Shown one piece after another: positions 34,088 to 42,202 of a DNA stretch of 64,000 nucleotides. A model generated the notes under the pieces. The model did no database searches, was not told the origin of the DNA, and was given only the letters and a program-made list of their open reading frames with translations. The number at the start of each line of letters is the position of its first letter. Position 1 is the stretch's first letter. Source of the DNA: Chloroflexota bacterium (GTDB lineage: Bacteria > Chloroflexota > Anaerolineae > B4-G1); NCBI GenBank assembly GCA_024232355.1, contig JAAEPW010000076.1:1-64000 (forward strand), given 5' to 3'. Position numbers and translations under genes: made by a program.

Positions 34088-34859
34088 GCAAGGTCTCCAG
34101 GCGCACCGTGCGCACCAGCCAGGGAACGCCGACAAAGGTGAAAAGCACGATCCCGAAACCAAGCACGATCAGTGCTGCCAGCCGCCGCCCGCGCCAACGA
34201 CGCAGCGGGCGCACGTGCAAAATCAAGAGAACCCACAGCCACGTGATCAGTGCCCAGGTCTCTTTGGGGTCCCAGCCCCAGTAACGGCCCCAGGCCTTTT
34301 GTGCCCAGATTGCCCCGGTGAGGATACTCAACGTCAGCCAGGGAAAGCTCAAGGCGATGGCCCGTTCCATCGCACGCTCCAGCTCTTTTTCGAACGAGAC
34401 CTGTCGCAGCCATCGCATCAATCCCAACCCGGCCCCCACGCCGATTGCCCCATATCCCACCGCCGCCGTCAAGACGTGGACTTGCAGCCAGACCGAACGC
34501 AGCGCCGGAAGCAGCGGGGAAATTGTCTGTTCGTCGGCAGGGCGATTGATCGCGTAGATCGCCACCACCAGTGCCACCGCCAGTACAAAAGCGCCTCCCC
34601 TCCGTTCGCGCCAACTCGCCTCCAGCAGCAAGTAGACGCCGACGATGGCCCAGACGAAGCAGAGTGCGAACTCGTACCGGTTGGTCAGCGGCCAGTGGCC
34701 CGCTTCCAGGCCACGCTTTATTAGCTCGATTGTTAACGTTCCCCAGGCGGCGATGGTCAGTCCTGTCGCTGTCCAGCCGGACCATCGTTCGTCGCGGGTC
34801 TGGTGGACGGCGTAGGCGATCATTGCCAGCCAGAGCAAAACATACGTTGTCGTCAGCAT
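34077..34859 (-). CDS. ccsA: cytochrome c assembly protein CcsA-like
   Basis: About 260 residues from the Met at 34859. A GTG at 34946, overlapping the ResB stop as GTGA, would add 29 residues of poor coding quality. At least seven hydrophobic segments are seen. The tryptophan-rich heme-handling motif WGRYWGWDPKETWALITWL lies near 195, with a conserved His before it in the third quarter. In System II cytochrome c maturation CcsA and ResB deliver heme to CXXCH motifs on the outer side of the membrane. It follows the ResB gene directly. The substrate could be the CXXCH radical SAM protein 2.5 kb downstream. Confidence 0.85.
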   Translation of the reverse strand: MLTTTYVLLWLAMIAYAVHQTRDERWSGWTATGLTIAAWGTLTIELIKRGLEAGHWPLTNRYEFALCFVWAIVGVYLLLEASWRERRGGAFVLAVALVVAIYAINRPADEQTISPLLPALRSVWLQVHVLTAAVGYGAIGVGAGLGLMRWLRQVSFEKELERAMERAIALSFPWLTLSILTGAIWAQKAWGRYWGWDPKETWALITWLWVLLILHVRPLRRWRGRRLAALIVLGFGIVLFTFVGVPWLVRTVRLETLHGF

Positions 34860-34942
34860 TTCAAGATTATACCGAAATGGTTTCTTCCAAATTGGGGAAT
34901 CATCACCCCCAAGTGTGGTCCCGTTCGGCACATGAGTGTGCC

Positions 34943-36040
34943 TCACTCTTTGTTTTGTTTGGCAATTCTATCACGCGCAATCTCTTTCACCAGCGCTGTA
35001 AACTCGCATACAAAGTCGTAGGCTTGCTTATCGGCTCGCCCGGCCAGGAGCAGCGTTCCCTCTGGCTCAATCCGGGCGTAGACCCGGCAATGCGGAAAGT
35101 GGAAACTCACGGTTGGCCCCAAAAGCAGCAGAAACCCTGCCACGATCACCAGGCCATAGCCTGGATCGCGTACGGCCAGCAGGGTGACGGTGTGCTGGCC
35201 CTCGGTTCCCGCGTAGCCGCGCAGGTGTAACCCGATCGAGTTGTAGACGAGCGGTTCGTTGCCCCGCACGCTGCCGCGCATTGCCTCTCGATTTCCCTCG
35301 ATGACGGTCACCTGAGCCGTGTAGCCTGATGCGCTCCCGTCAGGATAGCGCGATATGACGAACCCATCGTTGCGTACGGCCCAATCGCTCTCGTGCTCGA
35401 CCGGGACCATCTCGCCGGGGCCAATGGAGATTTCCTCTCGCCAGCCATATCCTCTGCTCAACACCGCGCCGACCAGCAGGAGCAATACCGCCAGGTGGGT
35501 GACCAGCGTCGCCAAGGGAGACAGCCGGTTGCGGTCGCCCCGTATGAAGCAAACTTCCCCGTCAGTCTCGGACCGGACGGAGAAGCCCCGTTGTTTCAAG
35601 CTTTTGCGCGTGACCTCTGGCAAGTCAGTCGCCGCCGACGCGGTCAACTGGGCGGTGTGCGGCGCGGTGTCAAAGGTATCGTCGGAGCAACGCACCGGCT
35701 GATGGAAGGCTCGCCGCCATACGCCGCGCCAACGGTCCAACGTGCACACTAGGGTGAGCGTTGCCAACAGGGCGATGGGCACCAGAAAAACGGGCGAGCT
35801 GGCGTAATTAAAAACCCCGCTTGCGGCCAGCGAATCGGCAATCGTCCCATACCTGGCGCGTACACTTGCCGCCCAGTGCGCCAATCGCTCCGGGTCGGCA
35901 GCGACCGGCGCTGAGAGCTGCGGAAAGCAGGAACCCAAGGCAGCCAGCAGCAACACGACCAGGATGAGGACAGCGGCCAAATCCAGTCGTCTCAAAAAGC
36001 GCCACGTTCGCCTCAGGATTTGCGATCGAGCATTTGCCAT
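34943..36040 (-). CDS. resB: ResB-like cytochrome c biogenesis protein
   Basis: 365 residues. An N-terminal segment (about 20-40: AAVLILVVLLLAALGSCFPQ) is followed by another near 85-105, one near 185-203 (LSPLATLVTHLAVLLLLVGA), and one near 310 after a large external domain. The HLAVLLLLVGA with its His is the typical heme-coordination segment of ResB. Together with CcsA it forms the System II cytochrome c synthetase. It starts four bases after the DUF1786 stop, so both belong to one operon. About 45 residues shorter than the best known ResB proteins, but all membrane segments appear present. Confidence 0.8.
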   Translation of the reverse strand: MANARSQILRRTWRFLRRLDLAAVLILVVLLLAALGSCFPQLSAPVAADPERLAHWAASVRARYGTIADSLAASGVFNYASSPVFLVPIALLATLTLVCTLDRWRGVWRRAFHQPVRCSDDTFDTAPHTAQLTASAATDLPEVTRKSLKQRGFSVRSETDGEVCFIRGDRNRLSPLATLVTHLAVLLLLVGAVLSRGYGWREEISIGPGEMVPVEHESDWAVRNDGFVISRYPDGSASGYTAQVTVIEGNREAMRGSVRGNEPLVYNSIGLHLRGYAGTEGQHTVTLLAVRDPGYGLVIVAGFLLLLGPTVSFHFPHCRVYARIEPEGTLLLAGRADKQAYDFVCEFTALVKEIARDRIAKQNKE

Positions 36041-36044
36041 TTGC

Positions 36045-37097
36045 TCATTTGTCGTTCAAGAGCCGTCGAGTAGCCGTCACCAAGCCAAAGCAGCCGGTGA
36101 GCATCATGTCTCCGTGCGGAGCGGCGAAATGGTAGCCCAGGTCAGCGGTCATTTGCCGCTGCGGGCCGGTCACGGCCACGAAATCGAATCCCGTGTTGGG
36201 GTCATAGTCTGGGCTGATGAACGCGCCGTGGCCGTGTTCGTCATAGACCTCTTTGTTGGTCAGTGTGCCAGCTCGCAGCCGGTTGACCAATCTCACCAGT
36301 TTGTCCGTCGTCATTCGTCCGGTGTGGTGTTCAAAGAGGCCCAGGATGCGCTCTCCCTGCACCAGCACGCCCAAGGTGTGCTGATTGCCCAGGTTGACGG
36401 CGATGAATCCCTCGTCCTGGTGGGCCGCGGCGTGCTCGTCCTCGATGATGCCCCACAGGGCCGCCGGTCCCGTGTCCATCATCACTGCGTTGGGCGCGTC
36501 TCGCTGCACCGCCAGCATACGGGTGTAGCAGGCGGATGGTTCGCGGTAGGCCAGGTCGAGCAGATGGCCGCCACCCTGGACAAAATCTTGCCACAGTTGG
36601 AACCGGAACAGCCGGTTGGAACCCTCCAAGCACTCTCCATGATCCTGCACGGCGACGGCGACAGTTTCGGGGACGGTGATGCCAAAGGGTTGCAGCGCAA
36701 TCGCCAACGCGTCCAGGTCCACATCGCGGGTGCGCAGGGTGAGCGTGTCTGGCACATCGGGTGGTTCCTCTCCCTCGACAATAGTATACCCTCGTTCACG
36801 GACTTGGGCGAGATTGTCGCGGATGGTCAGCGCGGCGCGCGGCGTGGTGTAGACCGGATATCCGGCCTTTAAATGCCGCTTCATCGCGCCGACGACCGGC
36901 CCGCCGCCCATCAGGTTGCCGGTCATAAACACCGGTCGCCCCTCCTGGGTGGCCTGCTCGACGCGTCGAGCCAGGATCGTCGTCCACGAAGGGAGCACCA
37001 GTTTTACGTTGTTCTCCATCGGCTGGTCGGCCTCCCAGAGCAAAATGTCCTGGGTGCCAGCGCCGACGTCTATTGCCAAAATGCGATCCATATTCAT
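36045..37097 (-). CDS. DUF1786 family protein
   Basis: 350 residues. The N-terminus MNMDRILAIDVGAGTQDILL and the central MMDTGPAALWGIIEDEHA and NLGNQHTLGVLVQGERI match DUF1786, an actin-like fold family often labelled pyruvate-formate lyase-activating protein without experimental proof. The DVGAGTQD loop may bind a nucleotide. It lies directly upstream of resB and ccsA in one operon and close to the AmrS-like gene, so a link to radical-enzyme maturation is conceivable. The fold assignment is firm, the function is open. Confidence 0.7.
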   Translation of the reverse strand: MNMDRILAIDVGAGTQDILLWEADQPMENNVKLVLPSWTTILARRVEQATQEGRPVFMTGNLMGGGPVVGAMKRHLKAGYPVYTTPRAALTIRDNLAQVRERGYTIVEGEEPPDVPDTLTLRTRDVDLDALAIALQPFGITVPETVAVAVQDHGECLEGSNRLFRFQLWQDFVQGGGHLLDLAYREPSACYTRMLAVQRDAPNAVMMDTGPAALWGIIEDEHAAAHQDEGFIAVNLGNQHTLGVLVQGERILGLFEHHTGRMTTDKLVRLVNRLRAGTLTNKEVYDEHGHGAFISPDYDPNTGFDFVAVTGPQRQMTADLGYHFAAPHGDMMLTGCFGLVTATRRLLNDK

Positions 37098-37159
37098 TGT
37101 TTTATCAAACCTTTCTGTAAATTTGTGATGTGTGGCGAGTTGTGCGAGTGTTCCCTATT

Positions 37160-37654
37160 TTACCGCTTGCGCTTGCGATGGGACCTAGGTGGTGGTGATA
37201 CAATTTCCACATCATCCATATCGTCTATCATATCTTCAAAAAACGTATCGCGCAAGAAGGCGGGAATAGATCCAAGTGATGAATGGAAAACAGTATAAGC
37301 GAATAATAGATTAACACCATTGGCAACAATCGTGGCCTGGAATATTGTCAAATCAGTCCGGTTGTGCAGCAGTGATCCCTCGAATATGGCTACAATCAGC
37401 GAGAAAATAGAGAGCCACAATACGGGACGCCAGAGTTCGAACCATTTGAGTGCCAGGTAAGTTTGCAACAGATGAAGCAACACGGCAATGTTTATAAAGG
37501 CAAATAGGCACGATTCTGCCAAGGTCAATACAGTCAGACGGGTGATACCCCAGGATATGCCCAGCAACGGTAATCCTACTATTAGCAGTGCGATTAGTGT
37601 CCAAGCAATAGTGATAAGTAACGAGTAAAAGAATTCAGCGATCATAGCGATCAT
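37160..37654 (-). CDS. small integral membrane protein of unknown function
   Basis: 164 residues with four hydrophobic segments (about 8-35, 44-65, 75-98, 105-125) and a highly basic C-terminus PPRSHRKRKR. AAGGAG eight bases upstream supports the start at 37654. I recognise no family. It is encoded on the same strand between the S51 peptidase and the DUF1786 gene, with a 62-base gap to the latter. Confidence 0.6.
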   Translation of the reverse strand: MIAMIAEFFYSLLITIAWTLIALLIVGLPLLGISWGITRLTVLTLAESCLFAFINIAVLLHLLQTYLALKWFELWRPVLWLSIFSLIVAIFEGSLLHNRTDLTIFQATIVANGVNLLFAYTVFHSSLGSIPAFLRDTFFEDMIDDMDDVEIVSPPPRSHRKRKR

Positions 37655-37695
37655 GGTGTGTCTCCTTATAGATTGATGATGTAGACCGTATAGGC

Positions 37696-38433
37696 TTATG
37701 TGACAACAGGTAAAGCCGGTACTTTTTGGTCACCTTTGTACGGTTTGACACATTCTGTCATCTGGTAGCTCTGGGTGTCAAAATCAGACATTATGATTTT
37801 ATAGATAGATCGTCCCAGTGTTCCCTTGAATTGGCCATCCTCGAACACCGCGCAGGCAGGCTCATCAATGCCCCAAGCCGTCCTTGTCTGGGTCTGGAGC
37901 ATCACGTCGAGGACGTTTGGCAGATCGTTCCGTTCGGTGAAATGAACGCCAATCACGATATCATTGACCAAACCCAAACCGCTCACGATTTTGAGACGAG
38001 TGTCGCCGGTCTCGTCTGCGGGCAACACGCAATTCTCTAGCGAGATCAGTGCCCCGGCAGACACCCCCGCCACAGGAACACCGTCGTGATAGCGCTCTCG
38101 AATGATGCTCCGAATCGGCTCTGTGGCGTAGAGGCGATGGTAGGTCGGCGTGTGCCCCCCGCAAATAAAGATGCCGGTCGCATCACGGAGTATCGCCGAC
38201 ACTGCTGTCAGGTCCAGCGTCCCGTTCTCGTCGGGCGTGATGGGCTCAATTTGGAATATACCTCTTTGTATCCAGGGTTCGATGTATTTGGACTTGTAAT
38301 TTTCCCATCCTGCACTGTTTTGCAACAGCACGGCAATCTTGGCGTCACTCCCACCCGCAGCCGGGACGAACGCTTGGGCGACTGCGTCGTTGGCGACAGT
38401 GTCGCCGATCAAGAAAAGTAGCGTATGAGACAC
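37696..38433 (-). CDS. peptidase S51 (dipeptidase E/cyanophycinase-like)
   Basis: 245 residues with a GTG start at 38433, preceded by GGAGG at six bases. The nucleophile Ser125 lies in VAGVSAGALIS, and the upstream GIFICGGHTPTYH is the typical glycine-rich turn of the class I glutamine amidotransferase-like S51 fold. S51 enzymes include cyanophycinase and alpha-aspartyl dipeptidase. The catalytic His is probably in GVHFTERNDL near 193. It acts in the cytoplasm; no signal peptide is seen. The MITE-like element begins six bases upstream of the RBS. Confidence 0.75.
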   Translation of the reverse strand: MSHTLLFLIGDTVANDAVAQAFVPAAGGSDAKIAVLLQNSAGWENYKSKYIEPWIQRGIFQIEPITPDENGTLDLTAVSAILRDATGIFICGGHTPTYHRLYATEPIRSIIRERYHDGVPVAGVSAGALISLENCVLPADETGDTRLKIVSGLGLVNDIVIGVHFTERNDLPNVLDVMLQTQTRTAWGIDEPACAVFEDGQFKGTLGRSIYKIIMSDFDTQSYQMTECVKPYKGDQKVPALPVVT

Positions 38434-38449
38434 TATTTGCCTCCAGAAA

Positions 38450-38644
38450 CTAGTAGACGGCGGCGGAAATCCTTCCGCAGTTTTCGAAAACCCTCCGAAC
38501 GTCCATGCTCGCCAGGGATCGTCAGATCCCGGCTTTGCGCGACGAAAATTGGCTCCGAAAACGGTAAAAACGACGATTTAGGCGGGGATCTGATGATCCC
38601 CTTGGAGCAATAACTGCCGAAGGATTTCCGCCGAGCAGCACTAG
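38450..38644. mobile_element. 195-bp MITE-like element with terminal inverted repeats
   Basis: Ends at ctagt (38450) and actag (38644). The 33-base termini match with seven mismatches; the inner 22 bases (cggcggaaatccttccgcagtt and its complement) have one mismatch. Two internal hairpins (gggatc/gatccc at 38515-38530 and ggggatc/gatcccc at 38584-38601) are seen. It has no coding frame and no target duplication that I can find. It lies between rfbC and the S51 gene, six bases from the S51 RBS. Confidence 0.7.
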
Positions 38645-38664
38645 GTAGATACTAGAACGGATTT

Positions 38665-39219
38665 TCAGTACACAAAATCCACGTCAGCGTCCTTGAGCAG
38701 CGGAAGTTGGGTGTCTCTGGGCGAGAGCAATGGTTCTGTGACGGGCCATTGAACCCCGATAGCGGGATCATCCCACCGGATGCCGGTCTCGCACTCTAGC
38801 GCGTACTCGGCCGTGATCAGGTAGACGAAATCCGCCTTTTCGCTGAGCACGCAAAAGCCATGGGCAAAGCCGGGCGGGATGTAGAGCATGTGAAAGTTCT
38901 CGTCGGAAAGGGTTGCCCCAACCCACTGGCCGTAGGTGGGCGATCCTTGGCGGATGTCCACCGCAACGTCGAAAACCTCGCCTCGCAGCGCCATCACCAA
39001 CTTGCCCTGCGCATGGGGGGGCTTTTGATAGTGCAGTCCGCGCAGCGTACCTCGGATCGAGTGAGAATAGTTGCGCTGGACGAATTCCGCCGGTATGCCG
39101 TTGGCGGCAAACTCGGATTTTTTGTACGTCTCCATAAAAAAGCCACGCGGGTCCGCAAAGGTGCGAGGCTCGATCAGGATCACGTCGGGGATGTCTAGTT
39201 TTTGGAATCGAAATGGCAT
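38665..39219 (-). CDS. rfbC: dTDP-4-dehydrorhamnose 3,5-epimerase
   Basis: 184 residues with the RmlC cupin fold. The markers LRGLHYQKPPHAQGKLV (with the catalytic His in GLHYQ), GEVFDVAVDIRQGSPTYGQW and the YIPPGFAHGFCVLSEKADFVY segment with the catalytic Tyr are all present. It converts dTDP-4-dehydro-6-deoxy-D-glucose to the L-lyxo epimer in dTDP-L-rhamnose synthesis. rmlA, rmlB and rmlD are not in this window. Rhamnose could feed the polysaccharide locus on the other strand further on. No clear RBS is visible. Confidence 0.92.
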   Translation of the reverse strand: MPFRFQKLDIPDVILIEPRTFADPRGFFMETYKKSEFAANGIPAEFVQRNYSHSIRGTLRGLHYQKPPHAQGKLVMALRGEVFDVAVDIRQGSPTYGQWVGATLSDENFHMLYIPPGFAHGFCVLSEKADFVYLITAEYALECETGIRWDDPAIGVQWPVTEPLLSPRDTQLPLLKDADVDFVY

Positions 39220-39246
39220 TTGTGGTTCAACCTCCGGTTATGTTGT

Positions 39247-39598
39247 CTAGTGTGCTTGGTTCTTTTTCAGAATGATGTAGAACGAATCGTCTGCATCTAT
39301 TTCTGTATATCTCTCGAATTCAATGATCTCGTATGTATCCCCGATGATTTGGCCAAGGGACTCTTGGATTTAGTGCACAAACCGCAGCCATGAGAACTCT
39401 TCTACCCAGATGGTGGATTTCGAGCACGTAACGGTCGATCAACGGTTCGAGGGTTCGGGGATCGCTGGGCGCGAGATTTCGGAGAAAGCGGGCGAGTGCC
39501 TGTTCATCGCTCTCGCTTTGAGCCGATTGAAAGCCAAGATCGATCAAGGGGGATGGATTTCCCTTGTGATGTGCATCATGGTCTACTGGTCGTCGCAT
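39247..39598 (-). pseudogene. possible broken gene downstream of the MoaD-like gene
   Basis: Two minus-strand frames look coding but do not join. The first (39320-39598) includes ESDEQALARFLRNLAPSDP and LEPLIDRYVLEIHHLGRR; the second (39247-39369, no start codon) reads GQIIGDTYEIIEFERYTEI and DADDSFYIILKKNQAH. The stop TAA at 39370-39372 heads the second frame. The change of frame could mark a frameshifted single gene. I recognise no family, and both could be chance. Confidence 0.3.
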
Positions 39599-39621
39599 AT
39601 CTCGGAAGCCTTTTTGAGGCT

Positions 39622-39867
39622 TTATCCTCCACTGAAGAGGTGGTAGAGGTGAACTTGTTCGCCATCCTCAATAACTCGATTCAACGCTACCCGTTCACCG
39701 TCGATCAAGGCGAGGCAGGTTCGTGGGTCAAAAAAGGACGATGTCTCACGAAAGACTGCGAGTATCCCTGCTACGTCGGTTCCGTCAGGCAAGATCAACT
39801 CGATAAATCCGTCCGAGTCGTCAACTCGGATGGCGAGCAAGCCGTGCACTCGTACTTGAACTTGCAT
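39622..39867 (-). CDS. MoaD/ThiS-like sulfur carrier protein
   Basis: 81 residues of ubiquitin-like beta-grasp type. The end GEQVHLYHLFSGG gives the C-terminal Gly-Gly that is thiocarboxylated in MoaD and ThiS. The preceding LIDGERVALNRVIEDGE matches the usual loop before it. The start codon directly follows the stop of the HEAT-repeat gene, so the two are coupled. No MoaE, MoeB, ThiG or other partner is encoded next to it. The pathway it serves (molybdopterin, thiamine, or other sulfur transfer) is undetermined. Confidence 0.75.
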   Translation of the reverse strand: MQVQVRVHGLLAIRVDDSDGFIELILPDGTDVAGILAVFRETSSFFDPRTCLALIDGERVALNRVIEDGEQVHLYHLFSGG

Positions 39868-40923
39868 CTAGTCAGCCTGGAGTTTGTCCAAAATTTGATT
39901 GGCTCGAGCGCGGACGTCTGGATCTGGACTTTTGGCCAGCTTGTCCAACATGTCAATCTGGGGCGGTGTGAACCGGGCCAGTGCATCCACGGCGGCGATG
40001 CGCATTTCTTGGTCTTTTGCTCCTGTGGCTTCAAAGATGTATTTTACGACCGAGGATTGGCTGGAAATACCCATCGCTACCAAGGCCGCTCGCTGCACGG
40101 AGGGGGGAAAGGATGAATCCGAGCGCACCTCCATCAAAGTCCTGACACCCTGGCTTGCGTCCAGTATTTTGTTCTTGATGGCTTGGCCGAGTGCTATCAC
40201 AACCGCCACTCGGGCACGTTCGTCTTGGCTGGCATTGGTCAGATAATCGCGCATGACGCTCATCGCTGCGTCACCGTGAACGGATGTGGCGAGGTTGATC
40301 GCCATCGCGTAGCGGGCGACGGGCTGCTCGGCTCCCTTGACCACGTCACGGCATGCCTCCAGCGCCGCCATCGAACGGATGCGTGCCAATATCGCCGCCA
40401 GTTGAGTGGCGACTTTGATATCTCGCACCTTTATCAGGTGCTTTAACACCGGCTCGACCGACGCTGTGCCAATGGCGACGAGGGCCTCGCGTGCATAGGA
40501 TTGGGTGCTTTTGTTTGTTGTGGTCACAAGCACTTTTAGCAACGGCTCGACCGTGCGCGAGTCGCAGGCTTCCGTCAAGCGGCGAATGGCACCGTGCACG
40601 GTTCGCTCGTCCGAGTGATTCAACGCTTGCAACAATATGGCTAGTTCGGTGTCGGGCAAATACTGGGGTAATGCCTGACCTGTGCCGGCTTGTTGCGAAC
40701 GAAGCCAATCTAGGCCCCGCTTGGCTTGGGCGTTGTCGGGTTCGAGTTCTATTACGCGTTCCAGACAGCGTATGGCTAGCCGGGGTTCGTCCAACACAAA
40801 GCCAAGCCACAAAAAGGCCTGCGCGTTGTCAGGTTCCTGGAGAGTGACTCCCTCCAAGAGCATGCGAGCTTCCTCTCGATTCCCACTGCGCGCGGCGGCA
40901 ATGCCCATTTCCAGTAGACTCAT
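39868..40923 (-). CDS. TPR/HEAT-repeat scaffold protein
   Basis: About 351 residues from the Met at 40923, which has GGAGG eight bases upstream; the frame extends to 40965 without support. A short TPR unit at the start (EEARMLLEGVTLQEPDNAQA) is followed by several HEAT-type repeats, such as AREALVAIGTASVEPVLKHL and RAALVAMGISSQSSV. It is probably a binding scaffold. It is translationally coupled to the MoaD-like gene and divergent from a response regulator. Confidence 0.65.
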   Translation of the reverse strand: MSLLEMGIAAARSGNREEARMLLEGVTLQEPDNAQAFLWLGFVLDEPRLAIRCLERVIELEPDNAQAKRGLDWLRSQQAGTGQALPQYLPDTELAILLQALNHSDERTVHGAIRRLTEACDSRTVEPLLKVLVTTTNKSTQSYAREALVAIGTASVEPVLKHLIKVRDIKVATQLAAILARIRSMAALEACRDVVKGAEQPVARYAMAINLATSVHGDAAMSVMRDYLTNASQDERARVAVVIALGQAIKNKILDASQGVRTLMEVRSDSSFPPSVQRAALVAMGISSQSSVVKYIFEATGAKDQEMRIAAVDALARFTPPQIDMLDKLAKSPDPDVRARANQILDKLQAD

Positions 40924-41084
40924 TGGCGTACCTCCACCTGTAAACTTGTTGTAGTACTGGCACAAAGAACTTGGTGTGACTCTAGTTTACAGTAAATTGT
41001 GGAAAACATCAACTTGGTTCTCGGAAGGATGTTGTAATGGTGAATTTGCTCTTGTTTTGAAAATTCCAAGTCCTGATCAGATGG

Positions 41085-41113
41085 TTGTCAAATCTTTAAA
41101 GTGCATGTATAAT
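41085..41113 (+). promoter_or_regulatory. promoter of the first OmpR-type regulator
   Basis: TTGTCA (41085-41090), 17 bases, then TATAAT (41108-41113). It lies about 90 bases before the regulator start; the region 40924-41084 has no other features I can name. Confidence 0.7.
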
Positions 41114-41203
41114 CATTAGGAATTTCTTCACAATGACAAACGTAATTATCATTCAAGTATCGAATAGTCCATTATTTGGCTTGAAAATTAGGAGGTGGAA
41201 GAT

Positions 41204-41908
41204 ATGCGGCGTCGTTTCCGCATTCTCATCGTCGACGATCATCTTGATGTATTAAAGGTGTTGGAAACCATGCTGACAAAGGAGGGGTTTGAAGTTGTGT
41301 CAGCTCAGGATGCACTCTCGGCATTACGTGTGGCTTATCAAGAACATCCCGATGCGATTTTGTTGGATGTGATGATGCCCGATATTGATGGCTTTGAGGC
41401 TTGTCGTCGTTTGCGGGAGATGACGGATGTGCCCATCATTTTTGTCACGGCCAAGGGTGCTATTGAAGATATCGTGCATGGGCTTTCGTTGGGTGCGGAT
41501 GACTATGTGGTCAAGCCCTTTGAACGCTCCGAGTTGCTTAGCCGTTTGGCCGCTTGTCTGCGTCGGGTAGGGGAGCGTACGGATGACGGGGGCGATTACT
41601 TGTTCCCTGCTGAATCGATCGTGTTGGATTGTGACCGTCACGAGTTGGTGATTGGAAATCGGACCGTCTATCTGACGCCCAAGGAATTTGAGGTGTTGCG
41701 GCTATTGGTCCGTCACGCGGGCAAGGTGCTCAGCACCGACGCTATCTTGACCAGAGTCTGGGGGCCTGACTGGATCGGCGAACCAGACTTGGTAAAGCAG
41801 TACGTGTACCGGCTGCGGCGCAAAATCGAGTTGGATCCTGGTGATCCTACATACCTTCATACGGTTCGAGGCGGAGGGTATTACTTTGACGCCGAAGATA
41901 TGCTCTAG
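41204..41908 (+). CDS. OmpR/PhoB-type response regulator
   Basis: 234 residues from the Met at 41204 (GGAGG eight bases upstream; a GTG nine bases before falls in the RBS). The receiver domain (about 5-120) has VDDH, phospho-acceptor Asp55 in ILLDVMMPD, Thr in IFVTAKGA and Lys in DDYVVKPFERSE. The C-terminal winged helix (about 140-234) shows LTPKEFEVLRLLVRHAGKV and VKQYVYRLRRKIE. It binds DNA as a dimer when phosphorylated. No histidine kinase gene adjoins. It precedes another regulator and the polysaccharide locus, which it may control. Confidence 0.9.
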   Translation: MRRRFRILIVDDHLDVLKVLETMLTKEGFEVVSAQDALSALRVAYQEHPDAILLDVMMPDIDGFEACRRLREMTDVPIIFVTAKGAIEDIVHGLSLGADDYVVKPFERSELLSRLAACLRRVGERTDDGGDYLFPAESIVLDCDRHELVIGNRTVYLTPKEFEVLRLLVRHAGKVLSTDAILTRVWGPDWIGEPDLVKQYVYRLRRKIELDPGDPTYLHTVRGGGYYFDAEDML

Positions 41909-41934
41909 GTTTCTGTGCTATTGATTTGTTTGTG

Positions 41935-41964
41935 ACCCCCTGACTTTGAGAAGGGGGTTTTTTT
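41935..41964 (+). terminator. rho-independent terminator after the first regulator
   Basis: ccccct/aggggg stem (41936-41941, 41952-41957, ten-base loop) followed by seven T residues. Confidence 0.75.
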
Positions 41965-42202
41965 GTCCTTATTTTACCAGTTATTCACCTTTCCCATACG
42001 CCTTTTTGATATATTATCGCTAGTTGATGGTTAACGGTTTCATCATAATCTATCGTGTCTCGCGGTGAACCCAAGAGCAAGAACCCTTGTATCCAAATGG
42101 CGGTAGGGCAGGGTCTGATAATAGCATATTTGGCGGGATTGTGGTACGTGATCATTTGTTCTACCGGTGAGTTTTTGGAATAGTTTACCAGCAGAGGTGA
42201 AA

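Noticed and set aside
39410..39646. Plus-strand ORF opposite the possible broken gene
   Set aside because: Overlaps the MoaD-like stop region in antisense and shows no family pattern.
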